From Planomonospora sp. ID82291 (lineage in GTDB: Bacteria; Actinomycetota; Actinomycetes; Streptosporangiales; Streptosporangiaceae): a stretch of DNA of 64,000 nt. The translations under genes were made by a program, and so were the position numbers. The DNA is taken from contig NZ_JABTEX010000001.1 in assembly GCF_015711645.1 (NCBI RefSeq), positions 1,612,001-1,676,000 of the forward strand, given 5' to 3'. The notes under the pieces are model-generated. The model was not told where the DNA came from and searched no databases. It saw only the letters and a program-made list of their open reading frames with translations. Shown one piece after another: positions 21,660-30,837 of the stretch. Within the stretch, counting starts at the first letter, position 1, and every line of letters begins with the position of its first letter.

Positions 21660-22379
21660 GTGCACCCTGATTCACCGATCTCGGCCACGCTGGTCTGCTG
21701 GGGCAACGCCTGGCTCGCCGGGCGGACGGGGCTGGACCAGGCCGCCGACCGCGTGGAGCGGCAGGCCGGGCCCCAGCTCGTCGCCACCCCGGCCGGCGAC
21801 GTCCCGCTCCGGAACGTCCTCGCCGACCTGCGGGGCGACGGCCTGGCGGCCCTGCGCCTGGCCCTGCCCGCGGCGGGCGACCCGCTCGGCCTCACCGGTC
21901 CGCCCGCCTTCACCTCCGCCGCCGTCGACGCCGGACAGGCGGTCACGGCCGTGCTCTCCGGCAGGTGCCTGGGGCTGGTCCCGGCGCCGGACCTGCGCGG
22001 ATCGTCGTACTCCGGGGTGCGCTGGAGCGTGTTCGAGGCCTCCACCGCGGTCCCCGACGTGCCCTCCCTGGCCGAGGCCGAGCACGCCCTCACCCGGGCG
22101 ATGCACGCGGCCACCGACGCCCTGCTCGGCGTGGAGGGCCCCGCCCAGGGCCACCGCCGGACGCAGCCTCCGGACGAGGGCCTGGCTCCCGGCTATCCCG
22201 CCCGCGCCCACCGGGTCGCGGCCCTGGCCGCCCGCCTCGCCGCGGCGCTCCGCGTCGCCGACGACCGCGGTCTCACCTCGGGTCAGATCGCCACCCGCGG
22301 CCAGGCCCTGCGCGACCTCGACCGCGCCGTACGGCGTGCGCGCGTGGCAGCCCACCACGCCATCACCGAGCTCGTCTGA
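21660..22379 (+). CDS. Hypothetical protein, divergent from the ABC ATPase
   Basis: About 239 residues from GTG 21660, beginning HPDSPISATLVCWGNAWLAG after the start. It is soluble with no signal peptide. The first half is alpha/beta (DVPLRNVLADLRGDGLAALRLALPAAGDPLGL) and the C-terminal half helical (AHRVAALAARLAAALRVADD). I do not recognise the family. There is no ribosome site. CATATCGT lies 6-13 bp upstream, so the transcript may be leaderless. Its promoter region is shared with the leftward ABC gene. Confidence 0.78.
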   Translation: MHPDSPISATLVCWGNAWLAGRTGLDQAADRVERQAGPQLVATPAGDVPLRNVLADLRGDGLAALRLALPAAGDPLGLTGPPAFTSAAVDAGQAVTAVLSGRCLGLVPAPDLRGSSYSGVRWSVFEASTAVPDVPSLAEAEHALTRAMHAATDALLGVEGPAQGHRRTQPPDEGLAPGYPARAHRVAALAARLAAALRVADDRGLTSGQIATRGQALRDLDRAVRRARVAAHHAITELV

Positions 22380-22477
22380 CAGTGAGGACGCGGGTGGGCG
22401 TCTCCCGGTGAAGACACCGTGGCCGGTCAGGCCGGGAGCCGGGCTCCGCCGGGGGGCGTCCTCTCCCCTCCTCGCGA

Positions 22478-23131
22478 TCAGGCCAGGCCGTGCCGTACGG
22501 CGTAGAGCGCGGCCTGGGTCCGGTCCTGCACGCCCAGTTTCATCAGCACGTTGGAGACATGGGTCTTGACCGTCTTCTCCGCCACCGCCAGCTCCCGGGC
22601 GATCTCCCGGTTGGAGCGGCCCGAGGCGATCAGCGCGAGCACCTCGCGCTCCCGGTCGGTCAGCGGGGCCACCGGTCCCGCGGGAGCCGCAGGACCGGGC
22701 GCGGCCAGCATCGCCTCGACGGCCTCGGGGGCCAGCAGCACCTGGCCGCCGTGGACCGCGCGGATGGCCTGGACCAGCGCCGCGGGTTCGACGTCCTTGT
22801 AGAGGAACCCCGCCGCACCGGCCCGCATGGCCGGGGCGACGTCGCCCCGGTCGGTGACCGAGGTCAGTACCAGTACACGTGGTGTCAGCCCGAGCTCGGC
22901 GAGCCGGACCAGCGCGCCGAGGCCGTCCAGGACCGGCATCCTCAGGTCGAGCAGGAGCACGTCCGGCGCGAGCGATCCGGCCAGCGCGACCGCCTCCGCC
23001 CCGTCCCGTGCCTCCCCCACCACCTCCAGGTCGTCCTGCAGGTCCAGGAACGTTCGCAGTCCCTGCCGGACCACCGGATGGTCGTCCGCGACCAGCACCC
23101 GGATCGTCCCGCCCCGCCCACCGCCGCTCAC
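22478..23131 (-). CDS. NarL/LuxR-type response regulator
   Basis: A 217-residue response regulator. The receiver domain occupies about residues 9-125 with the acidic pocket in VADDH, the phospho-acceptor Asp in LLLDLRMP and the conserved Lys in FLYKDVE. The LuxR HTH is at about 150-210 ([22 protein letters not shown], then [12 protein letters not shown]). GTG 23131 preceded by GCGCGAGG was taken as start. It lies 112 bp downstream of the histidine kinase in the same direction and is its evident partner. Confidence 0.93.
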   Translation of the reverse strand: MSGGGRGGTIRVLVADDHPVVRQGLRTFLDLQDDLEVVGEARDGAEAVALAGSLAPDVLLLDLRMPVLDGLGALVRLAELGLTPRVLVLTSVTDRGDVAPAMRAGAAGFLYKDVEPAALVQAIRAVHGGQVLLAPEAVEAMLAAPGPAAPAGPVAPLTDREREVLALIASGRSNREIARELAVAEKTVKTHVSNVLMKLGVQDRTQAALYAVRHGLA

Positions 23132-23243
23132 CCTCGCGCCGCCATCCCGTCGTCCCCGTCCGTCGTCCCCGGCCCGGCCACCGCGCCCCGGCCCGGCCAC
23201 CGACCGCCGGACCCGTCCCGCCCCGGGTCCGCCGCACGGGCGT

Positions 23244-24449
23244 TCACGCCGGGAGCTCCAACCGCACCAGCGTGCCACCGCCCGGCTCCGACTCCACCAG
23301 CAGGCTCCCGCCCAAGGCCTGCGCCCGATCGCCCATCGACGCGATGCCCAGTCCCCGGCCGGAGGCCGCGGGCACGTCGAATCCGGTCCCGTCGTCGCGT
23401 ACCTCCAGCACCACCCGGCCGCCCTCACAACCCGCCCGGCCGCCCTCACAGCCCAGCCGTACGACGACCGCCTCCGCCGCGGCGTGCCGGGCGGCGTTGT
23501 GCAGGGCCTCCTGGGCGACCCGCAGGACGGCCGCCTCGATCTCCGGCCCCAGCCCGTACAGCGTGTCCCCGCGGCGCGCACCGCCCCTGCCGTCATCGGC
23601 GTCCCCGCCGCCTTCGCGGCCTCCGTCGTCCAGCCGGAACGTGAACGACGCCGGGTGGAGCCGGTCCAGCAGGCGGACGTGCTTGCGGAGCGTCTCGGCC
23701 AGGCCGTGCCGGTCGAGCTCGGCCGGGCGCAGCTCCACGATCACCGCACGGAGTTCGGCCAGCGCCTCCCCGGCCAGCCGCTCCACCCGCTCCAGCTCCC
23801 GCACCGCCCGGCCGGGGTCGCGGATGACCAGCGAGGACGCCGCCTGGGCGGTGAGCCGGAGCGAGAACAGCTTCTGGGTCACCGCGTCGTGCAGTTCGCG
23901 GGCCATCCGGGTGCGCTCCTCCACCAGCGCGAGCTCCCGGCCGCGCTCGTAGAGGCGGGCGTTGGTGAGCGCGATCGCGGCATGCGCGGCGAACATCGTC
24001 AACAGCCGCTGGTCGTCCTCGGTGAACCCGCCGGGCGCCCGCTTGTTGGACAGGAAGACGATGCCGAGCACCTGTTCGCCGTCGCGGATCGGCACGCCGA
24101 GGAAGTCCTTCAGCACCGGGTGCGCGCGCGGCCAGGAGTCGAACCGGGGGTCCCGGCGGATGTCCGGCAACCGGACCGGGGCGCCCTCGCGCAGCATCGC
24201 GCCGAGCAGGCCGTGCTGACGGGGGGTCGGGCCGATGGCCGCCCACTCCTCGTCGGAGATGCCCTCGGCGACGAACTCGGCGAACGCCCCCTCCTCGTCG
24301 GGCACGCCCAGCGCCGCGTAGCGGGCGTCCAGCAGCCGCTGCGCCGAGCGGACGATCACCTGGAGCACCTCGCGGACCGACAGGTGCCTGGTCACCGCGA
24401 GCACGGCGGAGCTCACCGCGTACAGGACGGCGTCCCGATCTCCGTTCAC
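23244..24449 (-). CDS. GAF-domain sensor histidine kinase (HisKA_3 type)
   Basis: A 401-residue soluble kinase. A GAF sensor (about 20-185, with [13 protein letters not shown]) is followed by the HisKA_3 phospho-acceptor motif [17 protein letters not shown] and a HATPase domain with N-box [13 protein letters not shown] and G-box [13 protein letters not shown]. The gene lacks membrane helices, so it senses something cytoplasmic. GTG 24449 has TAGAGT upstream and no ribosome site, suggesting a leaderless transcript. Cognate regulator is the next gene. Confidence 0.94.
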   Translation of the reverse strand: MNGDRDAVLYAVSSAVLAVTRHLSVREVLQVIVRSAQRLLDARYAALGVPDEEGAFAEFVAEGISDEEWAAIGPTPRQHGLLGAMLREGAPVRLPDIRRDPRFDSWPRAHPVLKDFLGVPIRDGEQVLGIVFLSNKRAPGGFTEDDQRLLTMFAAHAAIALTNARLYERGRELALVEERTRMARELHDAVTQKLFSLRLTAQAASSLVIRDPGRAVRELERVERLAGEALAELRAVIVELRPAELDRHGLAETLRKHVRLLDRLHPASFTFRLDDGGREGGGDADDGRGGARRGDTLYGLGPEIEAAVLRVAQEALHNAARHAAAEAVVVRLGCEGGRAGCEGGRVVLEVRDDGTGFDVPAASGRGLGIASMGDRAQALGGSLLVESEPGGGTLVRLELPA

Positions 24450-24694
24450 GCGGAGAACTCTAGGCGCACGCCCCGATGGTACGGCCCGACAGCCGTCCGC
24501 CCGGCCGGCCGGTGGGCGACAGGAGGATCCCCGGCCGGTCTCCGCACGCGGGCCGCGCACCGGCCGTGCGGGGACGCGCCACCCGGGTCAGGCCGCCGCG
24601 GGTGACTCCGGGACGGGGTGGCCCGCGAACACCGGGCGTCCGGATGATGAACCGCTTACCCGGGTGTTTCCCGGGGCAAGTAGCGTAGGCACCG

Positions 24695-25918
24695 ATGAAC
24701 CAGCGCACGCTCCTGATCACGTTGACCGGCCCCGACCGCCCGGGCGTCACGTCCCGGCTCTTCGCCGTCCTGGCCGGTTTCCCCGTCGCCGTCGCCGACG
24801 TCGAGCAGGTCGTCATCCGCGGCCGGCTGACCCTCGGCGTCCTCGTCGCCTACACCGGCGACACCCCGACCGGAACCGGCGGCACCCTCGGCGCGCTGTG
24901 GACCGCCGTCGAGCGCACCGCGGAGGACCTGGGCCTGGAGGTGGAGCTGTCCACCGGCTCCGACACCAAGGAGAAGCGCAGGCGCGGCCGGCTGCACGTC
25001 ACCGTGCTCGGCGCCCCCCTGCATCCCGCCGCGATGGCGGGCATCTCGGGGCGGATCGCCGCCTCCGGGGCCAACATCGACCGGATCGAGCGGCTGTCGA
25101 GCTACCCGGTGACCTGCATCGAGCTCGCCGTCTCCGGCGCCGACCCGGACGCGCTCCGAGCCGAGCTGGCCGTCGAGGCGCACGCCCAGCAGGTGGACGT
25201 GGCCGTACAGCGGACCGGGCTGTACCGCAGGGCCAAGCGGCTGATCGTGATGGACGTGGACTCCACGCTCATCCAGGCCGAGGTGATCGAGCTGCTGGCC
25301 GCGCACGCGGGCTGCCTGGACGAGGTGGCCCGGGTCACCGAGGAGGCGATGCGCGGCGAGCTCGACTTCGCCGAATCGCTCCGCCGCCGGGTGGCGCTGC
25401 TCGAAGGCCTCCCGGAGGAGATCTTCGAGAAGGTCCGCAAGGAGATCGTGCTCACCCCCGGCGCCCGCACGCTGGTGCGGACGCTCAAGCGGCTCGACTA
25501 CCGGTTCGCGATCGTCAGCGGCGGCTTCACCCAGCTGACCGACGGCCTCGTGCGCGACCTCGGGATCGACTACTCCGCCGCCAACACCCTGGAGGTGGTG
25601 GACGGCGTGCTCACCGGACGGGTGATCGGCGAGATCGTGGACCGGGCCGGCAAGGCGCGGGCCCTGGAGCGCTTCGCCCGCGAGGCGGGCATCCCGCTCA
25701 GTCAGACCGTGGCGATCGGTGACGGCGCCAACGACCTGGACATGATCGCCACCGCGGGCCTGGGCATCGCGTTCAACGCCAAGCCGGTGGTGCGCCAGGC
25801 CGCCGACGCCGCGGTCAGCGTGCCGTACCTCGACTCGATCCTCTACCTGCTCGGCATCTCCCGCGCCGAGGTGGAGGCCGCCGACGCCGAGGACGGCCTG
25901 CCCACCGCGGACCGCTGA
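24695..25918 (+). CDS. serB: Phosphoserine phosphatase SerB with N-terminal ACT domains
   Basis: A 407-residue enzyme for the last step of serine synthesis. Two ACT-like domains occupy residues 1-175 (LLITLTGPDRPGVTSRLFAV, then LHVTVLGAPLHPAAM). The HAD phosphatase follows with motif I DVDSTLIQ, motif II VSGGF and motif III GDGANDLDM. The ACT domains suggest feedback control by serine, as in mycobacterial SerB2. Convergent with sixA; 23 bp separate the stops. Confidence 0.97.
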   Translation: MNQRTLLITLTGPDRPGVTSRLFAVLAGFPVAVADVEQVVIRGRLTLGVLVAYTGDTPTGTGGTLGALWTAVERTAEDLGLEVELSTGSDTKEKRRRGRLHVTVLGAPLHPAAMAGISGRIAASGANIDRIERLSSYPVTCIELAVSGADPDALRAELAVEAHAQQVDVAVQRTGLYRRAKRLIVMDVDSTLIQAEVIELLAAHAGCLDEVARVTEEAMRGELDFAESLRRRVALLEGLPEEIFEKVRKEIVLTPGARTLVRTLKRLDYRFAIVSGGFTQLTDGLVRDLGIDYSAANTLEVVDGVLTGRVIGEIVDRAGKARALERFAREAGIPLSQTVAIGDGANDLDMIATAGLGIAFNAKPVVRQAADAAVSVPYLDSILYLLGISRAEVEAADAEDGLPTADR

Positions 25919-25941
25919 AGCGGAAGGACGGCCTGCCGGGG

Positions 25942-26415
25942 TCAGCGGTCCTTGGGGCTCCACCGGGTGACCGCGCGTCCGCTCTCCAGTTCCGCCCACT
26001 CCGCGGCGGTCTCGATGACGGCGAACGCGCCGGGCGGGAAGCCGGGGTCGCCGTCACGGGTGGTGAGCCCCATGACCAGCTCGTGCACTCCGGGGTTGTG
26101 CCCGACCAGCAGCAGCGTGCCCACGTCGGGGCCGGTCCGCCGGAGCAGCGCGAGCAGGTCGTCGGCGTAGGCCTCGTAGACGTCCCACTCGAACTCGACG
26201 GGCGCGCCGGGCAGGGCGAGCTCGGCGGTCCGCCGGGTCCGCGCCGCCGGCGAGCAGAGCACCAGGTCCGGCCGGAGCCCCAGCTCGGCGAGGACCTCGC
26301 CGATCCTGCGGGCGTCGCGTTCGCCCCTGTCGGTGAGGGGGCGCTCCCGGTCGACGAGGCCCGGGACATGGGCGGCCTTGGCGTGCCGCAGCACGATCAG
26401 CGTGCGCGCCGTCAC
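25942..26415 (-). CDS. sixA: SixA-type phosphohistidine phosphatase
   Basis: A 157-residue histidine phosphatase with the RHG-type motif LRHAKA at the N-terminus and the second catalytic histidine in LLVGHNPGVHE. SixA proteins dephosphorylate histidine-phosphorylated signalling domains. GTG 26415 was chosen because it overlaps the stop of the upstream 34-residue peptide gene as GTGA, a sign of translational coupling. Confidence 0.92.
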   Translation of the reverse strand: MTARTLIVLRHAKAAHVPGLVDRERPLTDRGERDARRIGEVLAELGLRPDLVLCSPAARTRRTAELALPGAPVEFEWDVYEAYADDLLALLRRTGPDVGTLLLVGHNPGVHELVMGLTTRDGDPGFPPGAFAVIETAAEWAELESGRAVTRWSPKDR

Positions 26416-26516
26416 CGTGCCGCCCACATGGCGATCCCGGCGAGCACCGCGAACACCGCGACCATCGCCAGCAGGATCATGACGAGCGTCTTTCCCCCGG
26501 AAGGCTGCTGTTCCAT
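26412..26516 (-). CDS. 34-residue single-pass membrane peptide (SGM_5486-like)
   Basis: A tiny gene starting at ATG 26516: MEQQPSGGKTLVMILLAMVA followed by further hydrophobic residues and ending WAAR. It is a short polar head, a Lys and one membrane helix. It resembles the SGM_5486 family of small transporter-associated proteins found beside serB/sixA in streptomycetes (recalled by resemblance, not searched). It overlaps sixA by GTGA. Role unknown. Confidence 0.75.
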   Translation of the reverse strand: MEQQPSGGKTLVMILLAMVAVFAVLAGIAMWAAR

Positions 26517-26824
26517 CGGGTTCCCGGCACTCCCCTGCCGGGGCGTGCCGTCCCTCCTCTTGAGATGTCGTCGGGTCGTCCCGGCGGCCGGGTCCGGCCG
26601 CCTCCGGCCGCCTCGGCGGAGGGAAGACGGGGATCCGCCTCCCCGGGGAGCGGAGGAGCCACCGCTCAGTTTCCCACCCGGACCGCCCGCCCGCGCGGAA
26701 GGGGTGCGCGGTTCCCCACGCACCCCTTCGACGGCGGTCCGACCGTACGGAGCCCGGCCCTACGGCCCGACCGTACGGAGCCCGACCCTACGGCCCGGCC
26801 GTACGGAGTTCAGGCCTACGGAAC

Positions 26825-29164
26825 TCAGCCGGCGATCGGCTCGGGCTCCGGCTCACGGTCCGGGCTGTTGTTCCCGGCCGACGAGTCGTCGTCCACCGAG
26901 CGGCGCTTGGAGACGACCACCGCGGCGATCACCACGACCACGGCGACCGCGGCGATGCCGATCCGCAGCGCCACGTTGTCGGCGTAGACCACCACGGCCG
27001 GGGCGATCAGCAGCGCCACCAGGTTCATCACCTTGATGAGCGGGTTGATGGCCGGTCCCGCGGTGTCCTTGAACGGGTCGCCGACCGTGTCGCCGATGAC
27101 CGTCGCCGCGTGGGCCTCGGAGCCCTTACCGCCGTGGTGCCCGTCCTCGACCAGCTTCTTGGCGTTGTCCCAGGCGCCGCCCGAGTTGGCCAGGAACACC
27201 GCCATGAGCGTGCCGCAGGCGATGGCACCGGCCAGGAAGGCGCCGAGCGGCGCGTACCCGAGCGCGAAGCCCACGGCGATCGGCGTCATCACCGCGAGCA
27301 GGCCGGGCGTGGCCAGTTCGCGGAGCGAGTCGCGGGTGCAGATGTCCACCACCCGGCCGTACTCCGGCAGCTCGGTGCCGGCCATGATGCCCGGCTTGGT
27401 GCGGAACTGCTCGCGCACCTCGAAGACGACGCGCATGGCCGCCCGGCCGACCGCCATGATCGCCAGCCCGGAGAACATGAACACGACCGCGGCGCCGATG
27501 ATCAGACCGACGAGCACGTTCGGCGCGTCGACGCCGAGACTGAAGGTGGCGAAGGACCCCAGCGCGTCCTTCACCCCCTGGGTGGCCCCGGTCAGCTCGG
27601 ACTCGACCGCCGTACGGAAGGCGCCGAACAGCGCCGTCGCGGCGAGCACGGCCGTGGCGATCGCGATGCCCTTGGTGATGGCCTTGGTGGTGTTGCCGAC
27701 GGCGTCCAGCGAGGTGAGCACCGCGGCGCCCTCGCCCTCGACGTCGCCGGACATCTCGGCGATGCCCTGCGCGTTGTCGGAGACCGGGCCGAAGGTGTCC
27801 ATGGACACGATCACACCCACCGTGGTCAGCAGGCCGGTGCCGGCCAGGGCCACGGCGAACAGGGCGACGGTGACGTTCCCGAAGCCGAGCAGGAACGCGC
27901 CGTAGACCGCGCCGCCGATGAGCAGCGCCGAGTAGACCGCCGACTCCAGGCCGACGCTGATGCCGGCCAGGACGACCGTGGCGGGCCCGGTGACTGAGCT
28001 CTCCCCGATCTCGCGCACGGGGCGCCGGTCGGTCTCGGTGAAGTAGCCGGTGAGGACCTGGATGGCGCTGGCCAGGACCAGGCCGATCAGCACCGCGCCG
28101 ATCGCGATGAGCCGGGGGTCGGAGTCGACGGCCGCGATCGCCGGGCTCACCCCGTCCAACTCGGCGAAGCTGCCCGGCAGGTAGAGGAAGGCGGCCGCCG
28201 CGACCAGCACCGCGGAGATCGCCGCGGAGATGAAGAAGCCGCGGTTGATGGCGGCCATGCCGTTGCGGTCGCCGCTGCGCGGGGAGGTGACGAAGATGCC
28301 GATGATCGCGGTGAGCACACCGACCATCGGCACGATCAGCGGGAACACCAGGCCCTCGGTGCCGAAGGCCACCTTCCCCAGGATGAGGCTGGCGACCAGC
28401 ATGACCGCGTAGGACTCGAACAGGTCGGCCGCCATGCCCGCGCAGTCGCCGACGTTGTCGCCCACGTTGTCGGCGATGGTGGCGGCGTTGCGCGGGTCGT
28501 CCTCGGGGATGCCCTGCTCGACCTTGCCGACCAGGTCGGCGCCGACGTCGGCCGCCTTGGTGAAGATGCCGCCGCCGACCCTCATGAACATCGCGAGCAG
28601 GGCGGCGCCGAAGCCGAAGCCCTCCAGCACGGCGGGGGCGTCGCCCTTGTAGACGAACACCACGATGGCGGCGCCGAGCAGGCCCAGGCCGACGGTGAAC
28701 ATGCCCGCCACCCCACCGGTGCGGAAGGCGATGCGCATCGCCACTTTCTCTCCGGCGGAGCGGGCGGCGGCGGCGACGCGGACGTTCCCCCGGACCGCCA
28801 GCCACATTCCCATGAAGCCGGTCAGCGCGGAGAAAACGGCACCGATCACGAAAAACACCGACCGCCCGATCCGCACTTCCGTCGAAACCGCCGGGAGCAG
28901 ATAGAGCAGGAAGGGAATGGCGACGACGAATACGGCGAGCGTGCGGAACTGCCGCCCGAGATATGCGGCGGCTCCTTCCTGCACGGCCCTTGAGATGTTC
29001 TGCATGCGCTCGGTGCCCTGGTCGGCGGCGAGCACCTCGCGGACGAGGCCGCCGGCGACGGCGAGCGCGAGCAGGGCTACGGCGGCGACCACGACCACGA
29101 TGGTCAGGTGGGAACCGCTCAGGGATACCGCTGTCTCATCGACGGCGGCGAGATGGACAGACAT
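26825..29164 (-). CDS. hppA: Membrane-bound proton-translocating pyrophosphatase
   Basis: A 779-residue H+-PPase with about 16 membrane helices, coupling PPi hydrolysis to proton pumping. Substrate-site motifs are present: DVGADLVGK, then DNVGDNVGDCAGMAADLFE. The motif GNTTKAITKG has Lys where K+-dependent enzymes have Ala, the known marker of the K+-independent H+-pumping class. ATG 29164 has GAGGAG upstream, and the protein begins MSVHLAAVDET. The C-terminal tail is acidic. Downstream lies a hairpin overlapping the stop. Confidence 0.97.
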   Translation of the reverse strand: MSVHLAAVDETAVSLSGSHLTIVVVVAAVALLALAVAGGLVREVLAADQGTERMQNISRAVQEGAAAYLGRQFRTLAVFVVAIPFLLYLLPAVSTEVRIGRSVFFVIGAVFSALTGFMGMWLAVRGNVRVAAAARSAGEKVAMRIAFRTGGVAGMFTVGLGLLGAAIVVFVYKGDAPAVLEGFGFGAALLAMFMRVGGGIFTKAADVGADLVGKVEQGIPEDDPRNAATIADNVGDNVGDCAGMAADLFESYAVMLVASLILGKVAFGTEGLVFPLIVPMVGVLTAIIGIFVTSPRSGDRNGMAAINRGFFISAAISAVLVAAAAFLYLPGSFAELDGVSPAIAAVDSDPRLIAIGAVLIGLVLASAIQVLTGYFTETDRRPVREIGESSVTGPATVVLAGISVGLESAVYSALLIGGAVYGAFLLGFGNVTVALFAVALAGTGLLTTVGVIVSMDTFGPVSDNAQGIAEMSGDVEGEGAAVLTSLDAVGNTTKAITKGIAIATAVLAATALFGAFRTAVESELTGATQGVKDALGSFATFSLGVDAPNVLVGLIIGAAVVFMFSGLAIMAVGRAAMRVVFEVREQFRTKPGIMAGTELPEYGRVVDICTRDSLRELATPGLLAVMTPIAVGFALGYAPLGAFLAGAIACGTLMAVFLANSGGAWDNAKKLVEDGHHGGKGSEAHAATVIGDTVGDPFKDTAGPAINPLIKVMNLVALLIAPAVVVYADNVALRIGIAAVAVVVVIAAVVVSKRRSVDDDSSAGNNSPDREPEPEPIAG

Positions 29165-29541
29165 CCGACTCTCCTCGGCAAGACGGGAACACGTCCTGCC
29201 CGGAGTGCGCTGCGGTGTGAGTGGAACGTGGAGCGTTGGGTCGGCGGCGCACATCCGGGCGATTGGCAGTGCCGCTTCCGGTTGCGTCCACAGACCTTCT
29301 TTCGGAGCGGAACCCGACAAGGGTCCCGCCCGAAGGACAAACCTTGGCCGGTGCGGGGAGTCTACGCAGCAAGGACGCGGATATGAAGCCTCTGCACACC
29401 GCCAATCGGCGACGTGTTCAACCGTGCCCGCGAAGCCGCCTGCTTATACCACCGTTTACACCGGTGGACGCCGCTTATGTCAGTATTTTCGCGACATTTA
29501 GGTCTATGCATTTACCCGGTTAAAGAAGACTGAAAATCGGA

Positions 29542-29606
29542 GGCCTGATGGCCTGTCGGCCCGCCGAGTTGACGGCCCGCCGGCCTGATGGCCTGTCAGC
29601 CCGCCG
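29542..29606. repeat. 25-bp direct repeat, spaced 40 bp
   Basis: A 25-bp unit starting GGCCTGATGGCCTGTC occurs at 29542-29566 and 29582-29606 with one mismatch, between the hppA promoter region and the anti-sigma gene. Confidence 0.85.
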
Positions 29607-29707
29607 GTCGGTCGGCCCGCCGATCCGGGACGTCGGAGACGGGCAGGGAAGGAGCAGGGGACGAACAGGGCGGGAGAGGGCGACGGCAGGAGACAGGGGC
29701 GGAGCAC

Positions 29708-29773
29708 GGAGGGTGCCGGAAAGCCCGTCCTGCCAGGTCCGGAGGGCGCCGGAAAGCCCGTCCTGCCGGGTCC
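29708..29773. repeat. 33-bp tandem duplication
   Basis: Two adjacent 33-bp copies (29708-29740, 29741-29773) with two differences, both containing GCCGGAAAGCCCGTCCTGCC-like sequence. Downstream of the anti-sigma gene. Confidence 0.9.
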
Positions 29774-29862
29774 GGACACGACGACGACCGGGCGTGCCCG
29801 TGGAGGCGCGCCCGGTCGTCGGAGAAGTCCTCGCCCGGAGGCCGCAGGGGTTCTGCCCCGGT

Positions 29863-30312
29863 TCAGACCGGCGACAGGCCGTTCGGCGTGGCGGGCCAGC
29901 TCATGCGGATGCGCATGCCCTTCTGACTCGGGAAGACCTCGACGTCATCGGCCAGCCCCGCGATGACCGCGATGCCGAATCCGGACATCAACGTGTCGGG
30001 GACCTTCCCGAGGAAGTCCTCGAGAGAGGGCGTGGTGCGCTCCTGCCGCTCCAGTTCGTCACTCGGGGCCGCGTCGGTGACGATCACCTCGAACCGCCCC
30101 GAGTCGTCGCACAGCTCGATGCGGATCGGCTCCCCCGGGCAGTGGAGGCGGTGCGCCTCGACCGCCCGGGAGCAGGCCTCACCGACGGCGAGCCGTACCT
30201 CGTCCAGCAGGGACTCCTCCACCCCGGTACGGCGTGCGATCGCGGTGGCGACCAGGCGCGCCGTACGCACGTGGGCGGGAAGGGCGCTGAACGTCAGCTC
30301 GACGGTGGCCAT
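29863..30312 (-). CDS. Anti-sigma factor-like HATPase (BldG partner)
   Basis: A 149-residue GHKL-fold ATPase of the RsbW/SpoIIAB type. The N-box region reads RLAVGEACSRAVEAH, so the Asn usual in this box is not in its standard place. The G-box region is around LMSGFGIAVIAGLADD. In Streptomyces the equivalent gene downstream of bldG encodes an anti-sigma factor that binds BldG. It starts 2 bp after the bldG stop, so they are co-translated. Confidence 0.9.
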   Translation of the reverse strand: MATVELTFSALPAHVRTARLVATAIARRTGVEESLLDEVRLAVGEACSRAVEAHRLHCPGEPIRIELCDDSGRFEVIVTDAAPSDELERQERTTPSLEDFLGKVPDTLMSGFGIAVIAGLADDVEVFPSQKGMRIRMSWPATPNGLSPV

Positions 30313-30314
30313 GG

Positions 30315-30665
30315 CTACTTGTCTCGGCCGTGGGCTTCCTTGGCCTCCTCGACCGAGGCGTAGATGCCGAAGACCTTGGTCAGGCCCGTGATCCGGAAGA
30401 TCTTCAGGATGCGCTCCTGGGTGCAGACGAGCTCCAGGGAGCCGTCGTGCGCCCGAACGCGCTTGAGCCCGCCGACCAGGACGCCGAGACCCGTGGAGTC
30501 GAGGAAGTCGACCTTCTCCATGTTGACCAGGAGGTGGAAGTTCCCCTTGTTGACCAGGTCGATGAGGAGCTCACGCAATCTGGGCGCGGTGTAGACATCG
30601 ATCTCACCCTCGACCTCGACGATAGTGAGACGGTCCTCGGAATGGTGGTCCAACTTCAGATCCAC
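30315..30665 (-). CDS. bldG: Anti-anti-sigma factor BldG (STAS domain)
   Basis: A 116-residue STAS protein nearly identical in pattern to Streptomyces Bld[36 protein letters not shown] and [15 protein letters not shown]. The phosphorylatable serine of DSTGLG is residue 57, the same number as the experimentally known site in S. coelicolor BldG. GTG 30665 was chosen because GGAGG lies 4 bp upstream. BldG is essential there for aerial growth and antibiotic production. It is followed by its kinase/anti-sigma partner. Confidence 0.96.
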   Translation of the reverse strand: MDLKLDHHSEDRLTIVEVEGEIDVYTAPRLRELLIDLVNKGNFHLLVNMEKVDFLDSTGLGVLVGGLKRVRAHDGSLELVCTQERILKIFRITGLTKVFGIYASVEEAKEAHGRDK

Positions 30666-30837
30666 AGATCCTCCAGCGCCTTGCCTGCGAAAATACCGAT
30701 TCAGGCGTGACTTCTGGGACCTGGAGGTCCCTAGACGACAAGCCCCGACGCGCGGCATTCAACCATGCGTACGCTCAGTGTCTATACGAAATCACGATTC
30801 CCGGCGACTCTGCCCACAGATGCGAGACTGAAAACCC

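Larger units (their letters stand above)
29165..29862. other. 698-bp gap upstream of hppA with repeats
   Basis: No supported gene. The first part must hold the hppA promoter: the stretch 29440-29535 is clearly more AT-rich than its surroundings, with a CCACCG/CGGTGG inverted repeat near 29450. The second part holds two tandem or near-tandem repeats. Open frames here simply translate the repeats. Confidence 0.6.

Noticed and set aside
29504-29779. Small leftward frame with repeated PGRTGFPAPS
   Set aside because: Just a translation of the 33-bp tandem duplication. No ribosome site.
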